Source: Oscillospiraceae bacterium
Lineage (GTDB): Bacteria; Bacillota; Clostridia; Oscillospirales; Oscillospiraceae
Reading direction: 5' to 3'
Assembly (NCBI GenBank): GCA_902795045.1
Contig: CADBJU010000004.1
Location: forward strand, 1-64,000
DNA: 64,000 bases
Position 1 is the stretch's first letter; each line of letters begins with the position of its first letter. This document shows positions 16,432 to 24,244 of this stretch, in pieces. The notes under the pieces are model-generated. The model did no database searches, was not told where the DNA came from, and saw nothing but the letters and a program-made list of their open reading frames with translations. A program made the translations under genes and the position numbers.

Positions 16432-17276
16432 AAACAGCGCTCATCATGGAGGGCGGCGCCATGCGTGGGATGTTCACCTGCGGCGTGACGGATGTGTTCC
16501 TCGAGGAGGGCATCAGCTTCGACGCTGCCGCCGGGATCTCGGCGGGGGCCTGTTTCGGCTGCAACTTCAAATCCAGGCAGGCGGGCCGCGCCATCCGCTA
16601 CAACAAGCGCTACAGCCGGGACCCGCGCTTTTGCAGTATCAGATCATTGATCAAAACCGGCGACCTCTACGGCGCGGACTTCTGCTACCGGGAGCTGCCG
16701 GAGGTTCTGGACCCCTTTGACAACAGGGCTTTTGAGGAAAACCCCATGGAGTTCTACGTCGGCGCGACCGATGTGGACACCGGGGAGATCCGCTATCACA
16801 AATGCACCGACGGCGGGACGAAGGACCTCCTGTGGATGCGGGCCTCGGCCTCCATGCCGCTGGTGTCCAGCATCGTGGTGGCGGACGGCTACCGCATGCT
16901 CGACGGCGGGATCGTGGATCCCGTGCCGTACCAGTACATGGAGGAGCTCGGCTGTGACCGCAATGTCTATATCCTCACCCAGCCGAAAGGTTTTGAGAAG
17001 AAGCCGTCCTCGGCCCTGCCTCTCATACGCATTGCCCTGCGCAAAATGCCGAAGATCGTGGAGGCCATGGAGGTCCGCCACGAGGTCTATAACCGCCAGA
17101 TGGCCCAGATCAACGAAAAGGAAGCGCGCGGCGAGATCCTCGTGATCCGCCCGCCCGAGAGCCTTGGCATCAGCCGCACCGAGCATGACCCCAACGAGCT
17201 TGAGCGGGTCTATCAGACCGGCAGGCGTGAGGCGTATAAAATGCTGCCGAAGGTAAGAAATTTCCTCAAAGGATAA
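16428..17276 (+). CDS. Patatin-like phospholipase
   Basis: 282 residues of the bacterial patatin (RssA/YjjU-like) family: oxyanion-hole GGAMRG at about 9-14, nucleophile serine in GISAG (Ser38), and the catalytic aspartate in LDGG near residue 161. Probably a cytoplasmic lipid acyl hydrolase; true substrate unknown. No signal peptide. The ATG overlaps the stop of the YigZ gene, so it is translationally coupled. Confidence 0.88.
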   Translation: MKTALIMEGGAMRGMFTCGVTDVFLEEGISFDAAAGISAGACFGCNFKSRQAGRAIRYNKRYSRDPRFCSIRSLIKTGDLYGADFCYRELPEVLDPFDNRAFEENPMEFYVGATDVDTGEIRYHKCTDGGTKDLLWMRASASMPLVSSIVVADGYRMLDGGIVDPVPYQYMEELGCDRNVYILTQPKGFEKKPSSALPLIRIALRKMPKIVEAMEVRHEVYNRQMAQINEKEARGEILVIRPPESLGISRTEHDPNELERVYQTGRREAYKMLPKVRNFLKG

Positions 17277-17285
17277 GGTGACAAC

Positions 17286-18545
17286 ATGAACGACGTGTCC
17301 TTCACCAACATCCGCTCCCTGCTGGTGGCGGTGGCCAAGGCTCTGAACCTCATCAACCCCGCCCTGGAAAACCACCATGAGCGCACGGCCTACTTCTCCT
17401 ACTTCATCGGGCGGCAGCTTGGCCTGGAGACGGAAGAGCTGCACACCATTGTATACGCGGCCCTCCTGCACGATATCGGCTCCATCATTCTCGAGGAGCG
17501 GGTCTCCGTGGAGCAGATCGAGAGCAACGCCCGGGAATACGCCCGCATCGGCGCGGATATGATCCGGGACCTGCCCGACTTTGAGGAGATCGCCGCCGTC
17601 ATCGAATACTGCCAGACGGACTGGGAAACCCTCGCCGAGGCGGCCGCGCGTCTGGACTGCCTGCAGGGCGCCCGCTGTTCTGCCGTCATCCATCTGGGTG
17701 ACTTTGTCTCCACCTGTCTCAATCCCGACCGCCGTGTCCTCAGCCAGGTGCCGCGCATCTGCAGCCTTGTGGAACAGCACCGGGGCACGGAGTTCATGCC
17801 TGAGGCGGTGGACGCGCTTTTGCAGCTGAAGGACATCGAGATGATCTGGCTGGACGCGGCGCACAATCCTGATTTTCTGCTGGTTTTCACCGGGGATTTC
17901 CACCGGATCTCCCTGCAAAAGGCGGCGGAGCTGACCCGCCTCATGTCCCGCATCATCGACTACCGCTCTGCCTTCACCGCCATGCACTCGGCGGGGGTCG
18001 CGGCCTCGGCACGGGAGCTTGCGCGCCTTGCCGGGATGAACGAAGAAGACTGCCTCAAAATGGAGATCGCCGGGAACCTGCACGATGTGGGCAAGCTCGT
18101 GGTGCCGCGCGCCATCCTGGAGAAAAACGGCAAGCTCGACGACGAGGAGTTCAGCATCATCCGCGAGCACCCCTATTACACGCGCCTCATCCTCATGGAC
18201 ATGGACGGCTTTGAGGACATTGCCAACTGGGCGGGCTTCCACCATGAGAAGCTGAGCGGCAAGGGCTATCCCTTCCACCTGGGGCGGGAAGACCTGGACC
18301 TCGGCTCGCGCATCATGGCGGTGGCGGACATCTTCTCGGCCATCACCGAGGACCGGCCATACCGCAAGGGTATGCCGCGGGAGAAGGTCATCGAGGTCCT
18401 GCGCGAAAACGCGCAGCGCGAGGCCATTGACGCAGAGCTCGTGGAGCTCTTGATTGCCCACTATGACGAGGTGGACGCGGCGAGAGCGGCCCTGTCCCAT
18501 GCGGCCGGGCGGCGATACTACGACTCCATGGCCGCGAGAGAATAA
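17286..18545 (+). CDS. Protein with two HD domains, HD-GYP-like
   Basis: 419 residues, soluble. An N-terminal HD-type region (about 25-130) with HHERTAYFSYFIG and ALLHDIGS, and a C-terminal HD-GYP-like region (about 220-400) with LHDVGK, HHEKLSGKGYP and MAVADIFSAITEDRPYRKG. HD-GYP domains hydrolyse cyclic di-GMP; here the usual HHExxDGxGYP has Ser in place of Asp, and the N-terminal HD lacks the following Lys of HDxGK. It may therefore be a metal-dependent phosphodiesterase or a regulatory protein. Last gene of the hflX operon; a strong terminator follows. Confidence 0.85.
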   Translation: MNDVSFTNIRSLLVAVAKALNLINPALENHHERTAYFSYFIGRQLGLETEELHTIVYAALLHDIGSIILEERVSVEQIESNAREYARIGADMIRDLPDFEEIAAVIEYCQTDWETLAEAAARLDCLQGARCSAVIHLGDFVSTCLNPDRRVLSQVPRICSLVEQHRGTEFMPEAVDALLQLKDIEMIWLDAAHNPDFLLVFTGDFHRISLQKAAELTRLMSRIIDYRSAFTAMHSAGVAASARELARLAGMNEEDCLKMEIAGNLHDVGKLVVPRAILEKNGKLDDEEFSIIREHPYYTRLILMDMDGFEDIANWAGFHHEKLSGKGYPFHLGREDLDLGSRIMAVADIFSAITEDRPYRKGMPREKVIEVLRENAQREAIDAELVELLIAHYDEVDAARAALSHAAGRRYYDSMAARE

Positions 18546-18589
18546 AATGACTGAGATGTGAGGCATTTGCCCTGCATCTCAGTCATTTT
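18544..18589. terminator. Bidirectional terminator
   Basis: Perfect 15-bp arms AAAATGACTGAGATG (18544-18558) and its inverse (18575-18589), with A- and T-ends suiting both directions, between convergent genes. Confidence 0.85.
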
Positions 18590-19088
18590 CAATTTCCACC
18601 ACAATCACCTTGACGCCCTCGCGCTCGGCGTAGAGGATGGTGTTCATGGTGCCGCCGGGCCTGCCGTCGTAGCAGGCCAGCAGCAGGGAAGAACGGTCCA
18701 CCATGTAACGGTTGCGGCGCATCATGCAGTCAGGCGTGTAGCCGTACTGCAAAACCGTCACCTTGTCGGCGCTGTCGATGAGACCGTTGTACCGCCGCCT
18801 GAGCGCCGCGTTCCAGCGCCCGGGCTGGTCGCCGAAGGGGATCGCCGCCTCCAGCGTCACATCCTCATACTGCGCCTTCAGCTTCAGCACCGCCTCGGCA
18901 AAGTACATGTCACAGCCGATAGCCATGCCGCATACAAAGTGCCGGTAGCCCAGCTCATAGATCGCACCAAGCCGCGCATCCAGCTCCGCCTTGAGTTTAA
19001 CACAGCGCGGGTCGTTTTCGTTCATGCCCCAAGGCAGCTTCTGGGGCCGGTGCCCCGTAAAGCAGCAGCTGTGTTCCCGATCGGCCAT
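18579..19088 (-). CDS. SLOG-family (YpsA/DUF1273-like) protein
   Basis: 169 residues with a Rossmann-like SLOG fold: CCFTGHRPQKLPWG at the N-terminus, FVCGMAIGCDMYFAE, IPFGDQPGRW, and MVDRSSLLLACYDGRPGGT. SLOG proteins bind nucleotide-like ligands; the cellular role of this branch is unknown. I set the start at 19088, where GAGGTGAGG precedes ATGGCCGAT, rather than at 19124, which lies over the -10 region of its promoter. Confidence 0.85.
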   Translation of the reverse strand: MADREHSCCFTGHRPQKLPWGMNENDPRCVKLKAELDARLGAIYELGYRHFVCGMAIGCDMYFAEAVLKLKAQYEDVTLEAAIPFGDQPGRWNAALRRRYNGLIDSADKVTVLQYGYTPDCMMRRNRYMVDRSSLLLACYDGRPGGTMNTILYAEREGVKVIVVEIEND

Positions 19089-19112
19089 GTCCTCACCTCG
19101 TTTCGCCCGCCC

Positions 19113-19141
19113 ATTGTACGCCATAAAAAAGCACTTGTCAA
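19113..19141 (-). promoter_or_regulatory. Promoter of the SLOG gene
   Basis: Minus strand: consensus -35 TTGACA (19136-19141), 17-base spacer, -10 TACAAT (19113-19118). Its -35 box overlaps that of the opposite promoter at 19135-19163. Confidence 0.75.
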
Positions 19142-19163
19142 AACCAATATCCTGTGCTATACT
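19135..19163 (+). promoter_or_regulatory. Promoter of the FMN riboswitch-ribU transcript
   Basis: -35 TTGTCA (19135-19140), 17-base spacer, -10 TATACT (19158-19163), a few bases before the riboswitch starts. Confidence 0.78.
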
Positions 19164-19170
19164 TAACCTA

Positions 19171-19276
19171 TCTTCAGGGCAGGGTGTAATTCCCGACCGG
19201 CGGTACAGTCCGCGAGCCGAAAGGCATGAACCGGTGTGATTCCGGTACCGACAGTAGAGTCTGGATGGAAGAAGAT
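19171..19276 (+). promoter_or_regulatory. FMN riboswitch (RFN element)
   Basis: All conserved RFN blocks are present in order: TCTTCAGGGCAGGGTGTAAT, CCCGACCGGCGGTACAGTCC, GCGAGCC, the CCGGTGTGATTCCGGTACCG hairpin, ACAGTAGAGTCTGGATGG and the closing GAAGA strand. It binds flavin mononucleotide and controls the riboflavin transporter gene that follows. Confidence 0.96.
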
Positions 19277-19278
19277 GG

Positions 19279-19342
19279 CCGCGCGTATACGCGCGGATTC
19301 CGCCGTTGCCCGAAGAAGATTCTTCGGGCGATTTTTGTTTTT
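19279..19342 (+). terminator. Expression platform of the FMN riboswitch
   Basis: After the aptamer come a perfect palindrome (CCGCGCGTATACGCGCGG, 19279-19296) and a terminator stem (GCCCGAAGA / TCTTCGGGC, about 19308-19330) followed by a T-rich run. The layout predicts transcription termination when FMN is bound. Confidence 0.85.
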
Positions 19343-19365
19343 AAATCAGGATTGGAGGCATCATC

Positions 19366-20097
19366 ATGGAAAATCTGGGATTCGTACTGGCCTGCATCGC
19401 CACCGTGGCGGCGCTGTTCATTATTGCGGCACTGTTTGAAAAGTATGTGGTCAAGGAGCGCAAGGCCTTTTCCAACACCCATTACATCACCTATACCGCC
19501 ATCTTTGCCTGCCTCGCGGGCGTGCTGATGTTCATCGAGATCCCGCTTTTCTTTGCCCCCGCCTTCTATAAGATCGACTTAAGCGAGATCCCAGTCCTCA
19601 TCTGCACCTTTTACCTCGGTCCCGTGGCGGGTGTAGCGGCGGAGCTCGTGAAGGTCATGGTCAAGCTCCTGCTCAAGGGCACCTCCACCGCCTTCGTGGG
19701 CGACTTTGCAAACTTCGCGGTGGGCTGCTCCTTCGTGCTGCCGGCAAGCATGGTATACCACGCAAAGCCCGGCAAGCGCTCGGCGTTAATCGGCATGCTC
19801 ATCGGCACTCTCGTCATGACCGTCTTCGGCAGCGCCTTCAATGCTGTCTATCTGCTGCCGAAATTCGCGGCTCTCTACGGCATGCCCATGGAGGCCATCA
19901 TCGGCATGGGGACCAAAATAAACCCCTCCATCACCAGTGTCTCCACTCTCGTTCTCTTCGCCGTGGTGCCCCTCAACCTTCTTAAGGGCGTGGTGGATTC
20001 CATTCTGACCTTCCTGCTCTATAAGCGCATTTCCCCCATCCTGCACAAGGGCGACGCGCGCCGTCAGCAGCGCCGCACTGTCAAAGAGTCCGCGTGA
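19366..20097 (+). CDS. ribU: Riboflavin ECF transporter S component RibU
   Basis: 243 residues, about six membrane helices, substrate-binding subunit of an energy-coupling-factor transporter for riboflavin. Family patches: IEIPLFFAPAFYKIDLSEIPVLI, LGPVAGVAAELVKVMVKLLLKG and FGSAFNAVYLLP. Assignment is supported by the FMN riboswitch directly upstream. ATG at 19366 follows TTGGAGG. The shared EcfA/EcfT energising module is not in the window. The 3' end overlaps the opposite gene by 17 bases. Confidence 0.94.
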   Translation: MENLGFVLACIATVAALFIIAALFEKYVVKERKAFSNTHYITYTAIFACLAGVLMFIEIPLFFAPAFYKIDLSEIPVLICTFYLGPVAGVAAELVKVMVKLLLKGTSTAFVGDFANFAVGCSFVLPASMVYHAKPGKRSALIGMLIGTLVMTVFGSAFNAVYLLPKFAALYGMPMEAIIGMGTKINPSITSVSTLVLFAVVPLNLLKGVVDSILTFLLYKRISPILHKGDARRQQRRTVKESA

Positions 20098-21388
20098 CCT
20101 TCCACAGCCGTCCGGCGCTCAGACCGAAGTTCAATAGCTCCGTTGCATAGATGATCCCAATATACGCCGCCAGCGCGTATCGGGGAAGAAGCTGCCAGGT
20201 GAGCAGCAGGCCGAGCAGCGCGTCGGCGATGTTGATGCCCATGCTCCACACCTGCTGCCCCAGGCCTTTCAGACAGCCGTCCACGCTCATGTCCGTGTAC
20301 ATGAAGGGCACCAGCGGTGCGAGGATGCGGATGTAATGCCCCGCGTCCCGGCTGCCGTAGATCAGCATGCCGAGGGGATCCGCGCAGAAAAAGAGGAGCG
20401 CGCCGACACCGAGCGAGAACAGCACACTCAGGCGCAGAAGCTCCCCGGCCGTGCGGCGGATGGCTTTGCCGTCATGCTGCACCTGCACGGCGGTGAGCTC
20501 GGGCACGATGAGCTCCGCCGCTGCCGCCAGGATGCAGGAAGGGAAAAAGATCACCGGCAGCACCATCCCCTGGATGACCCCGTAGCCCGCGAGGGCGCTG
20601 TTGGCGGAAAAGCCCGCCGCCTTGAGTCCCCGCGGCACCAGCAGATGCTGGAGCGTGGTCAGCGCGCTTCTGGCATAGGCCGAGAGGGCCAGCGGCACCG
20701 CAATGTGCAGCATGCGCAGCGTGAGCCTGCCGCCCGCGCCCTGATCGCGGTAGTGCCCCCGCCGGTCCAATAGATAAGCCAGCGTCATCAGCGCAAGGCT
20801 CAGCACGTCCGCCGCCATCCTGCCGAGGGTGACGGCGGCACAGCTTTTTTCGATGTCTCCCGCCGGGACGCGATTGAGGAAAAACGCCACCAGCGCAATG
20901 CCGCTCAATTGCTCAATGAGGTGGATGAGCGTCGGCTTCCACACCCGGCCGCAGGCGGTGAAGTACCCGGATATGGACGAGCACAGGGAGATACACGGCA
21001 TGCTGAGGGCCGAGATGCGCAGCGAGCGCACCGTGCGCGCGTCCCCGATCCAGAGAAAGCCGATGGGCTCCGAAAGCTCCCACAATATCACCGCTGCCGC
21101 GAGACCGAAGAACGCCCCATACCCGAGACAGCGGCCCATCGCCGCGCACACGCCGCCGGGATGTTCAAGCCCCAGCTCCTCGGCTACGAGCCTTGTCGAC
21201 GCAAAGCGGATGCCGGAGATGGCGAAGGTCGCGCACAGCCCCGTCACCGACAGCACCAGCTGATATAGCCCGATCCCAGCCGGCCCGATCCGCCCCGCCA
21301 GCCACACCTGAAAGGCCATGGCGATCCCTTGCATCAAAAGCGAGGACGCCGTGAGCAATGCCGTGTTGTAAACCAGAACGCGCTTCAT
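20081..21388 (-). CDS. SpoVB-like polysaccharide flippase (MOP superfamily)
   Basis: 435 residues with about 12-14 membrane helices, of the oligosaccharide flippase/stage V sporulation protein B group. It opens with NTALLTASSLLMQGIAMAFQVWLAGRIGPAGIGLYQLV, typical of SpoVB-like proteins, which move lipid-linked precursors, in some cases for spore cortex. Whether this copy acts in sporulation or another polysaccharide pathway cannot be told. ATG at 21388 behind AGGGGTG. Confidence 0.83.
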   Translation of the reverse strand: MKRVLVYNTALLTASSLLMQGIAMAFQVWLAGRIGPAGIGLYQLVLSVTGLCATFAISGIRFASTRLVAEELGLEHPGGVCAAMGRCLGYGAFFGLAAAVILWELSEPIGFLWIGDARTVRSLRISALSMPCISLCSSISGYFTACGRVWKPTLIHLIEQLSGIALVAFFLNRVPAGDIEKSCAAVTLGRMAADVLSLALMTLAYLLDRRGHYRDQGAGGRLTLRMLHIAVPLALSAYARSALTTLQHLLVPRGLKAAGFSANSALAGYGVIQGMVLPVIFFPSCILAAAAELIVPELTAVQVQHDGKAIRRTAGELLRLSVLFSLGVGALLFFCADPLGMLIYGSRDAGHYIRILAPLVPFMYTDMSVDGCLKGLGQQVWSMGINIADALLGLLLTWQLLPRYALAAYIGIIYATELLNFGLSAGRLWKVTRTL

Positions 21389-21462
21389 GTTTCACCCCTT
21401 ATATATGCTGTCATCAGTCTATGCTCGGGGGAAGCGGCACTTGTCCCGTCGGCACAAAACGC

Positions 21463-21491
21463 TTGAAAAAGAGAGCCTTCGGTGTTAAACT
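21463..21491 (+). promoter_or_regulatory. Promoter of the cytidylate-kinase-like gene
   Basis: -35 TTGAAA (21463-21468), 17-base spacer, -10 TAAACT (21486-21491); ATG at 21519. Confidence 0.55.
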
Positions 21492-21518
21492 TTCCGTGAA
21501 AGAAAGGGGGACGATCCC

Positions 21519-22106
21519 ATGATCATCACCATCGGAAGACAGCACGGCTCCAACGGCCACGCTGTCGCGGAGACCCTGGCAAAGCGCCTGAACATCCCCT
21601 GCTACAGCAAGGAGATCGTCGATCGCACCGCCCGTGACTCCAACTTCAGCTCGGAGGTCATCCGCTCTTACGACGAAAAGCGCATTTCACCCTTCGTCGC
21701 GCCCAGCACCCATTTCTTCGGCATGGACGAGGGCTTTCGCCTGAACATGCAGATCGCCTCCGCCCAGTTCGACGCGATCCGCAGCCTGGCAAACGAGGGG
21801 GACGCGGTCTTCGTGGGACGCTGTGCCGACTATGTCCTCCGGGGGCGCGAGGACCTGGTGCGCGTGTTCCTGCTGGCGGACATGCCCTACCGCATCAAAA
21901 CCGTCATGGAGCGCAAGAACCTCACCCGGGACCAGGCAAAGAAGCTTATCAAAGAGGTGGACAAGGACCGCGCCAGCTACTACCGCTATTACACGGACCA
22001 GATCTGGGGTGCGAGCGACTGCTACGACCTGTGCCTGAATGTCGGGCGCGTCGGCATCGAGGGCGCGGCCAAGGTCATTGAGGACTTTATCAACGCCGCG
22101 AAATAA
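21519..22106 (+). CDS. Cytidylate kinase-like family protein
   Basis: 195 residues, P-loop kinase fold: an early GRQHGSNGHAVAETLAKRL loop (cytidylate-kinase-like rather than a classic GxxGxGKT), VFVGRCADYVL, and a lid-like DRASYYRYYTDQIWG region. This family is common in Clostridia and differs from the housekeeping Cmk; the substrate is not established. It is a single-gene unit, with its own promoter and a terminator. Confidence 0.85.
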   Translation: MIITIGRQHGSNGHAVAETLAKRLNIPCYSKEIVDRTARDSNFSSEVIRSYDEKRISPFVAPSTHFFGMDEGFRLNMQIASAQFDAIRSLANEGDAVFVGRCADYVLRGREDLVRVFLLADMPYRIKTVMERKNLTRDQAKKLIKEVDKDRASYYRYYTDQIWGASDCYDLCLNVGRVGIEGAAKVIEDFINAAK

Positions 22107-22118
22107 ATACTTTCAACA

Positions 22119-22157
22119 GAAAATGCCATTTCGGACAAAATCCGGAATGGCATTTTT
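22119..22157 (+). terminator. Rho-independent terminator after the kinase gene
   Basis: GAAAATGCCATTTCGGA pairs with TCCGGAATGGCATTTTTC around a CAAAA loop, followed by T residues. Confidence 0.85.
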
Positions 22158-22178
22158 CATGCTTTGAGGGGGAAACTA
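22150..22178 (+). promoter_or_regulatory. Possible forespore (sigma F/G-type) promoter for spoVAD
   Basis: GCATT (22150-22154), exactly 15 bases, then GGGAAACTA (22170-22178) matches the GCATR-N15-GGHRARHTX form known for sigma F/G with one mismatch. It shares bases with the upstream terminator. Confidence 0.4.
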
Positions 22179-22204
22179 AAGTCAAAAAGGAAAGGAATGT
22201 TTCT

Positions 22205-23218
22205 ATGGCAAAACGGATCGGAAAACGAACCCTTGCGCTGGAGCACAAGCCCGGCGTTAAGTCCTTCGCCTCGGTCGTCGGCGGCAAGGAAGGGGCGGGC
22301 CCCCTGAAAAAGGGTTTTGACGAGGTGTCTGCAGACTCTTACTTCGGGCAGGAAAGCTGGGAAAAGGCAGAGACCACGATGCTCTCCCGCTGCCTCACCC
22401 GCTGCCTGGAGAAGGGGGAAGAACTCAAGCCGGAGTGCATCCTGGGCGGAGACCTTTTAAACCAATGCGTGAGCTCAGCTTTCGCCGTACGGGACCGCAC
22501 AGCGCCGTATCTGGGCCTCTACGGGGCCTGCTCCACCATGGCGGAGGGGCTGGGCCTCGCGGCGCTGCTCATAGACGGCGGGGGAATTAACAGCGCCCTT
22601 GCCTTCACCGGCTCCCACTTCTGCGCCGCCGAGCGTCAGTACCGCTTCCCGCTGGAATACGGCGGCCAGCGCACCCCCACCTCCCAGTGGACGGTCACGG
22701 GCGCGGGGGCGGTGCTGCTTGCCCGCGAGAGCGACAGCCTGCGCATCACCCATGTGACGCCCGGTCGGGTGGTGGACGCGGGTATCACGGACGCCAACAA
22801 CATGGGCGCCGCCATGGCCCCGGCGGCACTCGACACCATTCTCGCCCATTTTGACGACCTGAACCGGAGCTTTGACGACTACGACGCGGTCTTCACCGGC
22901 GACCTCGGGGCCATCGGGCACGACATCCTGCAGGATCTTCTGCAGCGCGAGGGCCTGTCGCCGGGCCTGAAGTATATGGACTGCGGGGTGCTGATCTACG
23001 ACCTGCTGACCCAGGACGTGCACGCGGGCGGCTCGGGCTGCGGGTGCTCGGCGTCGGTGCTGTGCGCCCATATCCTGCCCGCCATGGAGCGCGGGGTGTG
23101 GCGGCGGGTGCTCTTTGCCGGGACCGGGGCGCTCATGTCCCCGCTCACCTGCCAGCAGGGGGAGAGCATCCCCGGCGTCTGCCATGCTGTGACCATCGAG
23201 AGGAGGGAAGGGGCGTGA
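22205..23218 (+). CDS. spoVAD: Stage V sporulation protein AD
   Basis: SpoVAD is a thiolase-fold protein of the SpoVA complex that takes up dipicolinic acid into the forespore and helps release it at germination. The 337-residue protein shows family patches KPGVKSFASVVGGKEGAGPL, DSYFGQESWEKAE, GLYGACSTMAEGLGLAALLI and QYRFPLEYGGQRTPTSQWTVTG. Start ATG 22205 after AAGGAAAGG. spoVAE overlaps its stop. The usual upstream partner spoVAC is absent here. Confidence 0.95.
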   Translation: MAKRIGKRTLALEHKPGVKSFASVVGGKEGAGPLKKGFDEVSADSYFGQESWEKAETTMLSRCLTRCLEKGEELKPECILGGDLLNQCVSSAFAVRDRTAPYLGLYGACSTMAEGLGLAALLIDGGGINSALAFTGSHFCAAERQYRFPLEYGGQRTPTSQWTVTGAGAVLLARESDSLRITHVTPGRVVDAGITDANNMGAAMAPAALDTILAHFDDLNRSFDDYDAVFTGDLGAIGHDILQDLLQREGLSPGLKYMDCGVLIYDLLTQDVHAGGSGCGCSASVLCAHILPAMERGVWRRVLFAGTGALMSPLTCQQGESIPGVCHAVTIERREGA

Positions 23219-23586
23219 CCATACTGATGCCGTATATCCGGGCCTTTGCCGTCGGAGGGCTCTTGTGTCTGATCGGCCAGGTGCTCATTGACTACACGCG
23301 CCTTACCCCGGCCCGCATCCTCACAAGCTACGTCGTGGCGGGGGTGATCCTTGGGGCGCTGGGCCTCTACGAGCCCTTTGCCCGGTGGGCCGGAGCCGGG
23401 GCGACGGTGCCGCTGACCGGCTTCGGATACGCCATTGCCAGAGGCATACGCGAGGCGGTGGGGGAGAGGGGCCTTATGGGCATTTTCTCCGGCGGCTTCA
23501 CAGCGGCCTCCGCGGGCCTCGGCGCGGCGGTCATCGCGGGGCTTGCGGTGTCGCTGCTGTGCAGGCCCAAGGACAAGGACCAATAA
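23215..23586 (+). CDS. spoVAE: Stage V sporulation protein AE
   Basis: 123-residue membrane protein of the SpoVA complex with about four helices (SpoVAE/SpoVAEb type; FAVGGLLCLIGQVLIDYTRLTPARIL, GFGYAIARGIREAV, GFTAASAGLGAAV). I start it at the GTG at 23215, which overlaps the spoVAD TGA and follows AGGAGGGAAGG; no earlier start is needed to match the family N-terminus. Confidence 0.9.
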   Translation: MTILMPYIRAFAVGGLLCLIGQVLIDYTRLTPARILTSYVVAGVILGALGLYEPFARWAGAGATVPLTGFGYAIARGIREAVGERGLMGIFSGGFTAASAGLGAAVIAGLAVSLLCRPKDKDQ

Positions 23587-23608
23587 AACAGACGCTGTAC
23601 CAAACCGT

Positions 23609-23693
23609 GTCATCCTGAGCGAAGCGAAGGATCTTTCCCGTAAGCCTGCAAAAGCGCCGGAAAGAAAGATCCTTCTCTTACGCGCAGGATGAC
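23609..23693. repeat. GTCATCCTGAGC intergenic repeat, long copy
   Basis: Arms GTCATCCTGAGCGAAGCGAA and CGCGCAGGATGAC flank an ~50-base centre in which GGATCTTTC and GAAAGATCC pair. Same architecture as 13257-13346. Confidence 0.78.
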
Positions 23694-23739
23694 ATTCTTT
23701 TTATGCAAAACGTGTTCACAATTCTATCCAATTGCACCA

Positions 23740-23768
23740 TTGATTTTATCGGCGAAGGGGCGTATAAT
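23740..23768 (+). promoter_or_regulatory. Promoter of the NHLM-type exporter operon
   Basis: -35 TTGATT (23740-23745), 17-base spacer, perfect -10 TATAAT (23763-23768); first ATG at 23817. Confidence 0.7.
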
Positions 23769-23816
23769 AAGACGGAATATGTAAACCGATTTCTTGCCCG
23801 ACAAGGAGAGAAGGAT

Positions 23817-24233
23817 ATGGACCAACAGCTTTACCGCCAAAAGAGCATCGACCGCATTTCTTCGCCCGAGCAGCTTAACGACTATCTGCGCGTCACCAAC
23901 GTCTCCGTGTGGGTGATCCTCGCGGCAGTGATCCTGCTGCTGGCAGGCCTTCTGGTCTGGAGTTCCGTCGCCACTATCGAGAGCTATACCGAGGGTTCAG
24001 CTCAGGTACAGAACGGGGTCATGACCATCCGCTTCCACGATCAGCAGCTTACCGACAAAGTGGAAAAGGGCATGCCGGTGCGCGCCGGGGACACGGAGAC
24101 CGTGATCTCCAGCATCGGCCGCGATGATAAGGGCCTTCTCATCGCCACCGCCAACACCACCCTCACCGACGGCGTCTATCCCGTGCGCGTCAGCTACAAG
24201 CAGACACAGGTGCTGGACCTGCTGTTTAACTGA
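23817..24233 (+). CDS. Short NHLM-system secretion protein (HlyD-like N-terminus)
   Basis: 138 residues. The start MDQQLYRQKSIDRISSPEQLNDYLRV matches the N-terminal signature of the HlyD-like secretion protein found with NHLP/NHLM bacteriocin exporters. One membrane helix follows (about 31-52), then a small beta-rich extracellular part. The usual protein is far longer, with coiled-coil and barrel domains; here these are missing, so it is a reduced form. ATG 23817 follows AAGGAGAGAAGG; the frame open from 23703 includes the promoter and is rejected. First gene of a four-gene operon. Confidence 0.75.
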   Translation: MDQQLYRQKSIDRISSPEQLNDYLRVTNVSVWVILAAVILLLAGLLVWSSVATIESYTEGSAQVQNGVMTIRFHDQQLTDKVEKGMPVRAGDTETVISSIGRDDKGLLIATANTTLTDGVYPVRVSYKQTQVLDLLFN

Positions 24234-24244
24234 GGAGATCTCCA

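Noticed and set aside
16644..18566. 640-codon minus-strand frame opposite the patatin and HD genes
   Set aside because: Antisense shadow; the plus-strand genes have clear domains and coupled starts.
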